Assembly: GCF_000763385.1 (NCBI RefSeq)
Contig: NZ_JQFA01000004.1
Coordinates: 434,001 to 498,000 of the forward strand
Reading direction: 5' to 3'
DNA from: Leptolyngbya sp. KIOST-1
GTDB lineage: Bacteria > Cyanobacteriota > Cyanobacteriia > Phormidesmidales > Phormidesmidaceae
Length of the DNA: 64,000 bases
The position numbers were made by a program, and so were the translations under genes. Of this stretch, positions 26,447 through 35,943 are shown piece after piece (the stretch's first letter is position 1; the number at the start of each line of letters is the position of its first letter). The notes beneath the pieces were generated by a model. It ran no database searches and was not told the DNA's origin. It saw only the letters and a program-made list of their open reading frames with translations.

Positions 26447-27886
26447 ATGAGTGCTTCCGTCCAGTCCCTCGTCAGCCAGCCGTACAAGTACGGTTTCACC
26501 ACCGACATTGAGGCCGACATTATTCCTCGCGGCCTCAGCGAAGACGTGGTGCGCATGATCTCGGCCAAAAAGAATGAGCCCGCGTTCATGCTGGAGTTTC
26601 GCCTGCGGGCCTACCGCAAGTGGTTGACCATGCCAGAACCGGCCTGGCCGAATGTCACCTACCCGCCCATCGACTACCAGAACATCGTCTACTACTCGGC
26701 CCCCAAGACCCAGGTCAAAAAGTTGGGCAGCCTGGACGAGGTCGATCCCACCCTGCTGGAGACCTTCGAGAAGCTGGGCATTCCCCTCTCGGAGCAAAAG
26801 CGGCTGGCCAACGTGGCGGTAGACGCCATTTTCGACAGCGTATCGGTGGCCACCACCTTCAAAGAGAAGCTGGCGGAGTCGGGGGTGATCTTTTGCTCCA
26901 TCTCCGAGGCGCTGCAGGAGCACCCCGAGCTGGTGGAGAAGTACCTGGGCACGGTAGTGCCCATTGGCGACAACTACTTTGCGGCGCTGAACTCGGCGGT
27001 GTTTAGCGATGGGTCGTTTGTCTACATTCCCAAGGACACCCAGTGTCCGATGGATCTGTCCACCTACTTCCGCATCAACAACGGCGATTCCGGCCAGTTT
27101 GAGCGGACGCTGATTGTGGCGGAGGCGGGCAGCTCGGTGACGTACCTGGAGGGCTGCACCGCCCCCATGTACGACAGCAATCAGCTCCACGCGGCGATCG
27201 TTGAACTAGTCGCTATGGACAACGCCACCATCAATTACTCCACCGTGCAGAACTGGTTTGCGGGGGACGAAAACGGCCGTGGCGGCATCTACAACTTCGT
27301 CACCAAGCGCGGCCTCTGCGCCGGGAAGAATTCCAAAATTTCCTGGACTCAGGTGGAAACTGGCTCGGCTATTACCTGGAAGTACCCCAGCTGTGTGCTG
27401 GTGGGCGACAACTCCGTGGGCGAGTTTTACTCCGTGGCGCTGACGAACAACCACCAGCAGGCCGACACCGGCACCAAAATGGTGCACGTGGGCAAAAACA
27501 CCAAGAGCACCATTGTCTCCAAGGGCATTTCGGCAGCCAAGTCCAAGAACAGCTACCGGGGCCTGGTCAAAATTGGTCCCAAGGCTGAGGGGGCGCGCAA
27601 CTACTCCCAGTGTGACTCCATGCTGATCGGCGACACCTCCAGCGCCAACACCTTCCCCTACATTCAGGTGCAGAACAGCACCGCCCAGGTGGAGCACGAG
27701 GCCTCCACCTCCAAAATTGGTGAGGACCAGCTGTTCTACTTTGCCCAGCGGGGGATTTCCCAGGAGGATGCGGTGTCGATGATCATCAGCGGCTTCTGTC
27801 GCGATGTGTTCAACAAGCTGCCGATGGAGTTTGCCGCCGAGGCGGACAAGCTGCTGGCCCTGAAGCTGGAGAATAGCGTTGGGTAG
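26447..27886 (+). CDS. sufB: SufB, scaffold subunit of the SufBCD complex
   Basis: A 479-residue protein, normal length. It begins with [18 protein letters not shown] and has the SufB core motifs [20 protein letters not shown] and [18 protein letters not shown]. The catalytic region contains Cys-bearing [27 protein letters not shown] segments. SufB builds 4Fe-4S clusters with SufC and SufD, receiving sulfur from SufS. Gene order sufB-sufC-sufD-sufS follows. A large palindrome lies between its stop and sufC. Confidence 0.97.
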   Translation: MSASVQSLVSQPYKYGFTTDIEADIIPRGLSEDVVRMISAKKNEPAFMLEFRLRAYRKWLTMPEPAWPNVTYPPIDYQNIVYYSAPKTQVKKLGSLDEVDPTLLETFEKLGIPLSEQKRLANVAVDAIFDSVSVATTFKEKLAESGVIFCSISEALQEHPELVEKYLGTVVPIGDNYFAALNSAVFSDGSFVYIPKDTQCPMDLSTYFRINNGDSGQFERTLIVAEAGSSVTYLEGCTAPMYDSNQLHAAIVELVAMDNATINYSTVQNWFAGDENGRGGIYNFVTKRGLCAGKNSKISWTQVETGSAITWKYPSCVLVGDNSVGEFYSVALTNNHQQADTGTKMVHVGKNTKSTIVSKGISAAKSKNSYRGLVKIGPKAEGARNYSQCDSMLIGDTSSANTFPYIQVQNSTAQVEHEASTSKIGEDQLFYFAQRGISQEDAVSMIISGFCRDVFNKLPMEFAAEADKLLALKLENSVG

Positions 27887-27905
27887 ATGGGTAGATGGGT
27901 GAACC
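27884..27905. repeat. Short GGTAGATGG tandem repeat at the sufB stop codon
   Basis: GGGTAGAT units repeat directly; the first copy contains the TAG stop of sufB. This is one of five arrays of the same kind located at gene 3' ends in this window. Confidence 0.65.
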
Positions 27906-27909
27906 AACC

Positions 27910-27949
27910 CGTAGGGTGGTGCATCGCTTCGCGGATGCACCACCCTACG
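27910..27949. repeat. 40-bp hyphenated palindrome inside the suf operon
   Basis: Perfect 16-bp arms at 27910-27925 and 27934-27949 (core GTAGGGTGGTGCATC) with an 8-base loop. It is placed between sufB and sufC and lacks a T-run, so it is more likely a mobile repeat or an RNA processing/stability element than a terminator. Confidence 0.88.
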
Positions 27950-28020
27950 AAGACCGCAAATTCAAAATTTCAACGCGCAGTTAGGAGCATGGTGGGCGGT
28001 GCCCACTCCACAGGAAACCC

Positions 28021-28809
28021 ATGATTAACGAAAACAGCGACATTATTCTTTCGGTACGCGACCTGCGCGCCAATGTGGACGGCACCGAAATTCTCAAGGG
28101 TCTGAACCTGGAGGTGCGGGCGGGGGAAATCCACGCCATTATGGGCCTCAATGGCTCGGGCAAGAGCACCTTCTCAAAGGTACTGGCGGGCCACCCCGAC
28201 TACGAGGTGACCGGCGGCGAGATCACCTTCAAAGGCCAGGAGCTGCTGGATCTGGAGCCCCACGATCGCGCCACCGCCGGTATTTTCCTTGCCTTCCAGT
28301 ACCCGCTGGAAATTCCTGGGGTGAGCAACCGCGACTTTCTGCGGGTGGCCTTTAACGCTCATCGCAAGGCCAGGGGCGAGGACGAAATCGACGTGTTCGA
28401 CTTCGATGACCTGATCGAAGAAAAGCTGGACGTGGTGAAAATGGACGCTTCTTTCCTCGATCGCAGCGTCAACGAGGGTTTTTCGGGCGGAGAGAAAAAA
28501 CGCAACGAGATTCTGCAAATGGCCCTGCTGGAGCCGGTTCTGGCGATCCTCGACGAAACCGACTCAGGCCTGGACATTGACGCCCTCAAGACCGTGGCTG
28601 GCGGCGTCAATCAGCTCAGCACCCCCGACAATGCAGTGGTGCTGATTACCCACTACCAGCGGCTGCTCGACTACATCGTGCCCGACTTTGTCCATGTGAT
28701 GGCCGATGGCCGAATTATCACCACAGGCGGCAAAGACCTGGCCCAGCAGCTGGAGTCGCGCGGCTATGAGTGGGTGCTGAAGGAATTCCAGGCGGGGGTG
28801 ACGGCCTAA
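28021..28809 (+). CDS. sufC: SufC, ATPase of the SufBCD complex
   Basis: A 262-residue ABC ATPase. Walker [10 protein letters not shown] is at about residues 42-50, the signature [11 protein letters not shown] is present, and Walker [13 protein letters not shown] and the H-loop VVLITHYQR follow. SufC dimers drive conformational change in SufB-SufD during cluster assembly. AGGAAA precedes the ATG. The TAA stop overlaps the ATG of sufD (TAATG), consistent with translational coupling. Confidence 0.97.
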   Translation: MINENSDIILSVRDLRANVDGTEILKGLNLEVRAGEIHAIMGLNGSGKSTFSKVLAGHPDYEVTGGEITFKGQELLDLEPHDRATAGIFLAFQYPLEIPGVSNRDFLRVAFNAHRKARGEDEIDVFDFDDLIEEKLDVVKMDASFLDRSVNEGFSGGEKKRNEILQMALLEPVLAILDETDSGLDIDALKTVAGGVNQLSTPDNAVVLITHYQRLLDYIVPDFVHVMADGRIITTGGKDLAQQLESRGYEWVLKEFQAGVTA

Positions 28810-30134
28810 TGACCAGTTCTATGTCTGACCTGCGCTCCACAGTGACGGCGGACCACCGCGATCGCTACCTGAAGGCATTGGTACAGCGGGCCCAGGCGGC
28901 GGTGCCTGAGCCGTTGGCCCTGGAAACCCTGCGATCGCGGGCCGCCGTGCTGCTCAACGAGCAGGCCTTCCCATCCACCCGGGATGAAGACTGGCGCTTC
29001 ACCGATTTGGCGGCCATGCTCACCACCGACTTTGCTCCCGCCGCAGCCCTGACCCTAGACGAGGCCGAGGTCGCTAGCCGCCGTCTGCCCGAGACGACCG
29101 GGGCTCAAGCGGTGGTGGTCAACGGACGGGTGAGTACGGCACTGTCGCGCCTGGAGAGTCTGCCTGCGGGGGCCACCGTTGCTGCCCTCAGCGCCCATCC
29201 CGACCTCCAGGCTGAGCTGGCCGACCGCCTGGGCCAGGCCAGCGGTCACCACGAAGTCTTTACCGCCCTCAACACCGTCGGGTTTCAGGACGCGGTGGTG
29301 GTCTGGCTGGCCCGCAACACAGTTGTTGAAACTCCGATTCAAGTTATCTACCTGTCCCACGCTGGGGAAAAGGCTGTGATAGCTCAGCCCCGCTGTCTGG
29401 TGGTGGCTGAGTCGGGCAGCGCCCTCACCCTGATCGAAGATTTTGGCGGAGAGACTGGGGAAACCCATTTCACCAATGCCGTCACTGAGCTGTGGCTAGA
29501 GGGCAACGCCCAGCTCACCCACAGCCGGATTCAGCGCGAGGGCGAGGGCACCTTTCACATCGGCAAAACCGCTGTCACCCAGGCCCGCGACAGTCAGTAC
29601 ATCGGCACCGCCGTAGATTTTGGGGCCCGGCTGGCCCGCCACCACTGGGAGGTCTACCAGACCGGCGAGCAAACCACCACCCGTATCCATAGCCTGGGGG
29701 CGATCGCCCGGCACCAGCACGCCGACACCCACAGCCTGGTGGCCCTCAGCTACCCCCACGGCACCGTCGAGCAGCAGCACAAAGCCATTGTCGACGACCA
29801 GGCCCACAGTGTCTTTAACGGACGGATGGCGGTGGCGCAGCAGGCCCAGCTCACCAACGCTAGCCAGCTCAACCGCAACCTGCTGCTCTCCGACAAAGCG
29901 CGAGTCGATACCAAGCCCCAGCTGGAAATTGTGGCTGACAATGTCAAGTGCGCCCACGGGGCCACCGTCAGCCAGCTCCAGGCCGACGAGATTTTCTACC
30001 TGCAGAGTCGCGGCATCAGCGCCGCCCAGGCCCAGCGCCTGCTGATCTATGCTTTTGCTATGGAGATTATAGAAACCATTCCGGTGGAAACGCTGCGATC
30101 GCGCCTCGCCGAAACCATCTCCCAGTGGTCATAG
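28809..30134 (+). CDS. sufD: SufD, partner subunit of SufB
   Basis: A 441-residue protein from the ATG at 28809, which overlaps the sufC stop; an in-frame upstream start at 28770 inside sufC is unlikely. The N-terminal helical region ends in [16 protein letters not shown]. The beta-helix core holds [20 protein letters not shown] and [20 protein letters not shown], a conserved His-bearing SufD segment. It forms the SufB-SufD heterodimer on which clusters assemble. Confidence 0.96.
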   Translation: MTSSMSDLRSTVTADHRDRYLKALVQRAQAAVPEPLALETLRSRAAVLLNEQAFPSTRDEDWRFTDLAAMLTTDFAPAAALTLDEAEVASRRLPETTGAQAVVVNGRVSTALSRLESLPAGATVAALSAHPDLQAELADRLGQASGHHEVFTALNTVGFQDAVVVWLARNTVVETPIQVIYLSHAGEKAVIAQPRCLVVAESGSALTLIEDFGGETGETHFTNAVTELWLEGNAQLTHSRIQREGEGTFHIGKTAVTQARDSQYIGTAVDFGARLARHHWEVYQTGEQTTTRIHSLGAIARHQHADTHSLVALSYPHGTVEQQHKAIVDDQAHSVFNGRMAVAQQAQLTNASQLNRNLLLSDKARVDTKPQLEIVADNVKCAHGATVSQLQADEIFYLQSRGISAAQAQRLLIYAFAMEIIETIPVETLRSRLAETISQWS

Positions 30135-30137
30135 CCC

Positions 30138-30195
30138 CCGCCCACCCATCCCCCCTCCTACCCGCCCACCCATCCACTCCCTACCCCCCACTCCC
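30138..30195. repeat. C-rich short tandem repeat between sufD and sufS
   Basis: CCCACCCATCC and CTACCC units fill almost the whole 62-bp gap, so the sufS start lies directly behind the repeat and has no visible purine-rich ribosome site. Confidence 0.75.
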
Positions 30196-30196
30196 C

Positions 30197-31468
30197 ATGA
30201 CCGTCGTCCAGGAACTCTCCCTCGCCGCCAAGGTTCGCGCCGACTTCCCTATCCTCCATCAGGAGGTGAACGGTCACCCGCTGGTGTATCTCGACAACGC
30301 GGCCACCTCCCAGAAGCCCAGGGCGGTGCTGGAGGCGTTGCAAAACTACTACCAGCTCGACAACGCCAACGTGCACCGGGGGGTACATAACCTCAGCGCC
30401 CGCGCCACCGAATCCTACGAGCTGGCGCGGGACAAGGTGGCTGCCTTTGTAAAGGCGACCAGCCGCGATGAAATCATCTTCACCCGCAACGCCAGCGAGG
30501 CGATCAACCTGGTCGCCTACGCCTGGGGTATGACCAGTCTGCAACCGGGCGACGAAATCATTCTCTCGGTGATGGAGCACCACAGTAACCTGGTGCCCTG
30601 GCAGTTTGTGGCCCAGCGCACCGGGGCCGTGCTGAAGTTTGTGGGGCTAACGGCTGACCAGTCCTTCGACCTCGACCAGTACCGCAGCCTGGTCAACGAC
30701 AGGACGCGTCTGGTGGCGGTCAACCACGTTTCCAACACCCTGGGCTGCATCAACCCTGTCGCCGAGATTGTAGACGTTGCTCACCGCCAGGGGGCCAAAG
30801 TGCTGATCGACGGCTGCCAGAGCGCCCCCCATATGGCCCTCGACTTGCCCAGCCTGGGCTGCGACTGGTTTGTTGCGTCGGGCCACAAGATGTGCGCCCC
30901 CACGGGCATTGGGTTTCTCTACGGCAAGCTGGAGCTGCTGGAGGCTATGCCCCCATTTATGGGCGGCGGCGAGATGATCGCCGATGTGTTTCTCGACCAC
31001 TCCACCTACGCGGCCCTGCCCCACAAGTTTGAGGCGGGTACTCCTGCCATTGCCGAGGCGATCGCCCTGGGGGCTGCGGTGGACTACCTGACTGCGATCG
31101 GCATGGACAACATCACCGCCTACGAGCACGAGCTGACGGCCTACCTGTACCAGCAGATGCTGACCATCCCCGAACTTACCCTCTACGGCCCGCCCCCCCA
31201 GGCCGACGGCAGCGGACGGGCAGCCCTGGCCACCTTCACCGTCGAGGGTGTCCACGCCCAGGATCTCTCGACTCTGCTTGACCAGTCGGGGATTGCCATT
31301 CGCTCGGGGCACCACTGCACCCAGCCGTTGCACCGCATTTTGGCGGTAGATTCCACGGCACGGGCCAGCCTATATTTCTACAACACCAGAGCCGAGATCG
31401 ACAGCTTTGTCGCCGCCCTCAAGGACACCATCGAGTTCTTCAAAGGCGTTTTTGAAGACGAAGATTGA
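30197..31468 (+). CDS. sufS: SufS, group II cysteine desulfurase
   Basis: A 423-residue protein from the ATG at 30197, giving [20 protein letters not shown]; the longer open frame overlaps sufD and is rejected. It is a PLP enzyme: [11 protein letters not shown] at the N-terminus, the Schiff-base Lys in [13 protein letters not shown] and the catalytic Cys in [11 protein letters not shown]. It takes sulfur from cysteine as a persulfide for SufBCD. It is the last gene of the ftrC-sufBCDS unit. No sufE gene is seen in the window. Confidence 0.97.
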   Translation: MTVVQELSLAAKVRADFPILHQEVNGHPLVYLDNAATSQKPRAVLEALQNYYQLDNANVHRGVHNLSARATESYELARDKVAAFVKATSRDEIIFTRNASEAINLVAYAWGMTSLQPGDEIILSVMEHHSNLVPWQFVAQRTGAVLKFVGLTADQSFDLDQYRSLVNDRTRLVAVNHVSNTLGCINPVAEIVDVAHRQGAKVLIDGCQSAPHMALDLPSLGCDWFVASGHKMCAPTGIGFLYGKLELLEAMPPFMGGGEMIADVFLDHSTYAALPHKFEAGTPAIAEAIALGAAVDYLTAIGMDNITAYEHELTAYLYQQMLTIPELTLYGPPPQADGSGRAALATFTVEGVHAQDLSTLLDQSGIAIRSGHHCTQPLHRILAVDSTARASLYFYNTRAEIDSFVAALKDTIEFFKGVFEDED

Positions 31469-31619
31469 GTCAAGCCCTGTTTGCTGATAGCTACAGAGCT
31501 AAGGGCAGCGCCTTTGTTGTGGCTGCGTTATCGGGAGGCACCAAGCCGAAACCCAGCAATGCGTTGGACTATGGGCCAAGCTCAGGCTAGCCCAACGCTA
31601 CAACACATTCGCAGTTCCC

Positions 31620-31694
31620 GTAGGTTGGGTGAACGAAGTGGAACCCAACAGTGGTCAGCCCTGCTGGGTTCTGCGGTCGCGCCACCCAACCTAC
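31620..31694. repeat. Intergenic inverted-repeat element
   Basis: GTAGGTTGGGTG at 31620-31631 pairs with CACCCAACCTAC at 31683-31694, and a second inner pair AACCCA / TGGGTT lies inside. It is a GTAGGTTGGGTG-type repeat, common in cyanobacterial intergenic DNA, located between the convergent sufS and DUF2164 genes. Confidence 0.85.
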
Positions 31695-31714
31695 AAACTT
31701 GGTCTGCGCTATGG

Positions 31715-31987
31715 TTAGCGCTTTTTACGTTTGCTCCCATCCTTCAACCAATGTTGAAACTCCTCCTCGTGAAATTCAACGTCGAGATCAGAGACATGCA
31801 TCTGCAATCGGGCTTGGACATCGGCTATTGCCTTGTTGTAAATGCTGGGGCCAATTTCTTCAAGAAAGAAGCCCAGTAGCCCGCCTGCCGCTATGTTGCC
31901 GATCTCCTCTTCGCGCTGCTCACGGAAGTAACGTATTAGAGAAGCTATAGCTTCCTTGTGCTTCTCTTTTGGTAGCTCAATGGCCAA
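31715..31987 (-). CDS. DUF2164 family protein
   Basis: A 90-residue protein beginning IELPKEKHKEAIASLIRYF and containing EEIGNIAAGGLLGFFLEEIGPSIYNKAIADVQ (split by the conserved IYN turn), which is the DUF2164 signature. It is small, soluble and strongly charged, with a basic C-terminus SKRKKR. Function is unknown in the family. It lies downstream of ppc on the same strand, with an 83-bp gap between the ppc stop and its start. Confidence 0.85.
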   Translation of the reverse strand: MAIELPKEKHKEAIASLIRYFREQREEEIGNIAAGGLLGFFLEEIGPSIYNKAIADVQARLQMHVSDLDVEFHEEEFQHWLKDGSKRKKR

Positions 31988-32070
31988 AGTAGTCCTCCTT
32001 TTTGGATGTTGGTTTAAAGCTCTCCAAAAGCCTATTCACCAGCCATTTCACTACCCATTGAGGGCTGCAT

Positions 32071-35000
32071 TTAGCCCGTGTTCCGCATTCCGGCTGCGAT
32101 ACCGTTGATGGTGAGCAGTGCGCCGCGCAGCAGTTCGCCCTGGCTGTAGCGGGAGCGGATTACGCCCGTGGCAGCCTGGTCCTTGTACTGGCGCAGGCGC
32201 TTCAGCAGGGCCACCTGCAAAAAGCCCAGGGGCACGATGGTGCCGTTGCGCAGGTAGACCGATCGCTGCAGGTCGGGGTCGCCATCCAGCAGGCGATCGT
32301 GGCCGGTGATGCGCAGCACCATGTCGCGGGTCAAGTAAAACTCGGCGGAAATGGACTCAAACAGCTTCAGGAAGCGCTCTTTGTCTTCGGGAGTCGTCAG
32401 TTCGCGCACGTAGTGCTCGGCGATTTGCAGATCGACCTTGGCCAGGGTCATCTCAACTTTGGAGATCACCATTTTGAAGAAGGGCCACTTGCTGTAGAAG
32501 TAGCGCAGCACCTTGAGGTGTTCTTCGGGGGCTTCGTCGAGAAATTCCTGCAGGGCGGTGCCGACGCCGTACCAGGAGGGCAACAAAAACCGCGCCTGGG
32601 TCCAGCTAAACACCCAGGGAATCGCCCGCAGGCTGCCAAGGTCTTTTTTACCGCCGCGCCGGGAGGGTCGGGAGCTGATCTGGAGCTGGCTGATCTCCTG
32701 AATGGGGGTGACCTGATGGAAGAAGTTGACCAGGTCGGGCTGCTCGTAGATCAGCTGGCGGTAGTGGCTACGGGAGCGGGTAGCCAGATCCTCCATTGTC
32801 TCATTCCAGGGCTGAATGTCGTCGACGCTGTTACTCAGCAGGCTGGCCTGCATGACCGCAGTGGTCACGGTCTCCAGGTTGTAGAGGGCCAGGTCGGAGA
32901 GGTTGTACTTCGAGGCCAGTACCTCCCCCTGCTCAGTGATTTTGATCCGGCCCTTGATGCTGCGCCCCGGCTGGGCCAAAATCGCCTCGTAGGCGGGACC
33001 GCCACCGCGCCCCACCGAGCCGCCCCGACCGTGGAAGATTCGCAGGGATACCCCGTAGCGATCGGCGGTGGTTTGCAGCGACTGCTGGGCCTTATGAATT
33101 TCCCAGTTGCTGCTGAGAAAGCCCGAGTCTTTGTTGCTGTCGGAGTAGCCCAGCATCACCTCCTGGAGGGGAACGGCGCGAGGGGTCGCCACGCCCCCCG
33201 GTCCCTGGTCTACGGGCAGGGACGCCTGGCCCTGGAGCATGGCCAGATAAAGGGGAGTTTCAAACAGGGCCTGCATCACCGCCGGAGCCCGCTGCAGGTC
33301 TTCGACGGTTTCAAACAGGGGCACAGGCTGGAGGCTGCTCAGCTCGGTGGTGGGGTCGTAGAGGCCCGCCTCCTTGGCCAGCAACAGCACCTCTAGCAGG
33401 TCGCTGACATCGTGGCTCATGCTGATGATGTAGCTACCGCAGATGTCGGGGCCAAACTCCAGGTGGAGCTGGCGCACCATGTGCATGGTGGCAATGGTTT
33501 CGCGGGTTTTATCGGAAAAGGGCAGATCGCGCGGGGTGAGGGGGCGGCGGGTTTGCAGCTCGCTGACCAGCCAGGCAATTTTGTCGGCTTCGGGCAGTTC
33601 GCTGTAGGGCCGGGGCAAAATGCGCAGGTACTGGGTGATGTCGTCGAGGGCATCGGAGTGGCGGGAGCTTTCCTGGCGCAGGTCGAGCTGAGCCAGATTG
33701 AAGCCAAAAATCTCCACCTGGCAGATCAGGGTGCTGAGGTCCTGACAGTTGAGGCCGGTAGCTTCCAGATTGCGCTGAATCAGCCGCAGTTCGGCTAAAA
33801 ACTCGTGGCCGTAGCGGTAGATGGGGCCACCGATGGGGGCGTTGGAGTGGTCGGCGAAGGGATCGCTGTGGTAAAGGCGCTGGCTGCGATCGAGGGTGTT
33901 TTTGAGCCGCTGCTTGATGTAGGCCAGCTTGAGGCGGTAGGGCTCCTGGCGGTAGCGAATGGCCAGATCGTCGTAGATGTCGGGCATCTTAACCTGGTCT
34001 TGCTCCAGGGATTCCAGCAGTTCGGGCAACACCTCGCTCCAGTGCAGCGATAGGCTGAGCAGATCGACCAGGCGCTCAACGGAGGTGATGTACTTGCTGA
34101 TCACCAGGTTGCGCTGGTAGCAGGCGGTTTTCCAGGTCACTTCCGGGGTGACCGAGGGGTTGCCGTCGCGGTCGGCCCCCACCCAGGAACCAAACCGACA
34201 GAAGCGGTGGCGAGGCGGGTCTAGCTCGGGAAAGGTGGTGGCGATCGCGCGGTCAAACCGCTGATACAGCTGAGGCAGCGCGTCAAACAGCACCACCTGG
34301 AAGTAGTGCAGAGTGTAGTCCACCTCGTCGAGCACCGAGGGCTTAAACTGATGCAGCTCGTCGGTGCGCCACCACAGGCGAATCTCCTCAGTCAGCTGCT
34401 CCTTCAACTCTTCCATTTCCCAGGAGGAGGCCAGCCCCAGGCCCTGGGCGCTCTCTTCGGCCTGGTCCATCTGGCGCAGAACGCTAGCGATGCGCCGCTG
34501 CTTGTCGCGGATGGTGTGGCGTACGATCTCGGTGGGGTGGGCGGTAAACACCAGCCGCACGTCGAGCTGATCGATCAGGTTTTGAATCACCTGGGGCGGT
34601 ACGTTGAGCCGTTTGAGGGTAGGGAAAAGCCAGTGGAAGGTGCCCGCCTCCTTGCGCCCGCCGGGGGCATCGGCGACGCTGCGGCTGAGCAGATCGGCCT
34701 GAAACAGGGTGCTCCCCGCCTCTGAGTCGCCGCCGCTGGCACCAAAAAAGGGCTGGCCGCTGCGCTGGGCCAGCTCCGAGGTTTCGTAGGCGGCCCGGTA
34801 CTGCTGCTGCTGCCCCCGCTGCTCGTAGTGCTGCTCGACAATATTGATGAGCTGAAAATATAGGGCAAAGGCCCGCGATGCCCGAATGGCGTCTTCGAGA
34901 TCCAGCGCTTCGACCACGTCGACGACGGCCTTGACCCTGGCCTCGGCGGCGGTGGGGGCCTGGCCCTCGGGGGAACACATCTGCCGCAGCTGTTGCAGCA

Positions 35001-35187
35001 GTTTGAGCAGCTCGGGACCGCAGGCATGTTCTAGCACGTTTTCCCAGAGGTCTTCGACCACTCGCAGACGATGACGCAGCAGCAAATCTTGCCGGGAGGG
35101 CTGGTCATCCACCGAGGCCGGAGGGCCAGATAGGTCGGCTTCAGCGGCGGGCCGGGTGTCCCCGGAGGAGTGGAGCGTTGAACTCAT
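32071..35187 (-). CDS. ppc: Phosphoenolpyruvate carboxylase
   Basis: A 1038-residue protein, typical of cyanobacterial [53 protein letters not shown] and [14 protein letters not shown] contain the catalytic His and Arg residues. The chain ends [10 protein letters not shown], the invariant C-terminus that forms part of the effector site. It converts PEP and bicarbonate to oxaloacetate, the main anaplerotic entry to the TCA cycle. It is monocistronic or followed by the DUF2164 gene. Confidence 0.98.
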   Translation of the reverse strand: MSSTLHSSGDTRPAAEADLSGPPASVDDQPSRQDLLLRHRLRVVEDLWENVLEHACGPELLKLLQQLRQMCSPEGQAPTAAEARVKAVVDVVEALDLEDAIRASRAFALYFQLINIVEQHYEQRGQQQQYRAAYETSELAQRSGQPFFGASGGDSEAGSTLFQADLLSRSVADAPGGRKEAGTFHWLFPTLKRLNVPPQVIQNLIDQLDVRLVFTAHPTEIVRHTIRDKQRRIASVLRQMDQAEESAQGLGLASSWEMEELKEQLTEEIRLWWRTDELHQFKPSVLDEVDYTLHYFQVVLFDALPQLYQRFDRAIATTFPELDPPRHRFCRFGSWVGADRDGNPSVTPEVTWKTACYQRNLVISKYITSVERLVDLLSLSLHWSEVLPELLESLEQDQVKMPDIYDDLAIRYRQEPYRLKLAYIKQRLKNTLDRSQRLYHSDPFADHSNAPIGGPIYRYGHEFLAELRLIQRNLEATGLNCQDLSTLICQVEIFGFNLAQLDLRQESSRHSDALDDITQYLRILPRPYSELPEADKIAWLVSELQTRRPLTPRDLPFSDKTRETIATMHMVRQLHLEFGPDICGSYIISMSHDVSDLLEVLLLAKEAGLYDPTTELSSLQPVPLFETVEDLQRAPAVMQALFETPLYLAMLQGQASLPVDQGPGGVATPRAVPLQEVMLGYSDSNKDSGFLSSNWEIHKAQQSLQTTADRYGVSLRIFHGRGGSVGRGGGPAYEAILAQPGRSIKGRIKITEQGEVLASKYNLSDLALYNLETVTTAVMQASLLSNSVDDIQPWNETMEDLATRSRSHYRQLIYEQPDLVNFFHQVTPIQEISQLQISSRPSRRGGKKDLGSLRAIPWVFSWTQARFLLPSWYGVGTALQEFLDEAPEEHLKVLRYFYSKWPFFKMVISKVEMTLAKVDLQIAEHYVRELTTPEDKERFLKLFESISAEFYLTRDMVLRITGHDRLLDGDPDLQRSVYLRNGTIVPLGFLQVALLKRLRQYKDQAATGVIRSRYSQGELLRGALLTINGIAAGMRNTG

Positions 35188-35385
35188 GGGTATAACATGC
35201 AGAGAGAACGGGGATATCGCAAAGATTCTATAGGATTACCCTAATCCGAAGAAGTTTATCCAGATGAACAAATTGAAAACGTTACAGCGGTACCGGGGCT
35301 AAAATCAGGGCGGCAAACCAACCGTTGATACCCCTTATTTAATCGCCATGTCAAACCGAGAGGTCAGGGGGATGGGGGTGGCCGC

Positions 35386-35616
35386 TCAATTTGTTCCCGC
35401 CGCTTCAGGGTGAGTGGCGGGGGCCTGGGGCACCTTCAGGTTGGGGAGGCGCTCGCCCGCAAAGAGCTGCTCACTGGCCAGTCCAGCCTGGGTGAGACCA
35501 TCGGCTAGGGCGTGGGCCACTGCAATGCCAAGCAGAACCGGGGGCACCAGCAGCCCCACCAGAACTTCGGCACCAGGGGACGGAGCGGTGGCAACGGTGG
35601 GGCGGGGCGAAGTCAT
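35386..35616 (-). CDS. Small single-span membrane protein, conserved in cyanobacteria
   Basis: A 76-residue protein from the ATG at 35616; a start at 35652 would add twelve residues. One hydrophobic segment EVLVGLLVPPVLLGIAVAHA is followed by LADGLTQAGLASEQLFAGER and a Pro-rich tail. Small proteins of this shape (LVPP span, then SEQLF.G.RLP) recur in cyanobacteria, but their function is not known to me. Confidence 0.65.
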   Translation of the reverse strand: MTSPRPTVATAPSPGAEVLVGLLVPPVLLGIAVAHALADGLTQAGLASEQLFAGERLPNLKVPQAPATHPEAAGTN

Positions 35617-35738
35617 AGGCAGGCTAGGGGAAGGAACCACAGCTGAGGGCAAATTGGGGCAGCCTGCCCAGCAATGGCCTCAGGGGCCATTGTCCTGGAG
35701 CTACCATCGGCACATTTGATCTTTAATATAGTAAACAA

Positions 35739-35918
35739 GTGCCTCAGCCCGACCAACTAACGTTGAGTTTTTGGTGGAGGTGTATTGGCTACCGCCTGGG
35801 CGGTTTAGCAAAGTTTTGGAAATTGCCTCCAAAGAAAACGGCTGATTGGCGCTGGAGTTGGTATAAATTAAACCGACTGCGCCATCCGGTGCAATTACTC
35901 TTTGGGAGCATGGCTTGA
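35739..35918 (+). CDS. Candidate 59-residue basic, tryptophan-rich protein
   Basis: A frame from GTG 35739 to TGA 35918, ending 25 bp before the DUF1574 gene. It contains FWWRCIGYRLGGLAKFWKLP and WRWSWYKLNRLRHPVQLLFG, an unusual Trp/Arg/Lys-rich composition unlike random frames here. TATAGT lies just upstream, but no ribosome site is visible. Function unknown; it may be membrane- or RNA-binding. Confidence 0.45.
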   Translation: MPQPDQLTLSFWWRCIGYRLGGLAKFWKLPPKKTADWRWSWYKLNRLRHPVQLLFGSMA

Positions 35919-35943
35919 GTTTCGCTGTTACCCTGATCTCACA

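Noticed and set aside
26372..27190. Long open frame antisense to sufB
   Set aside because: Shadow of sufB caused by GC-rich third positions; no recognisable protein features.
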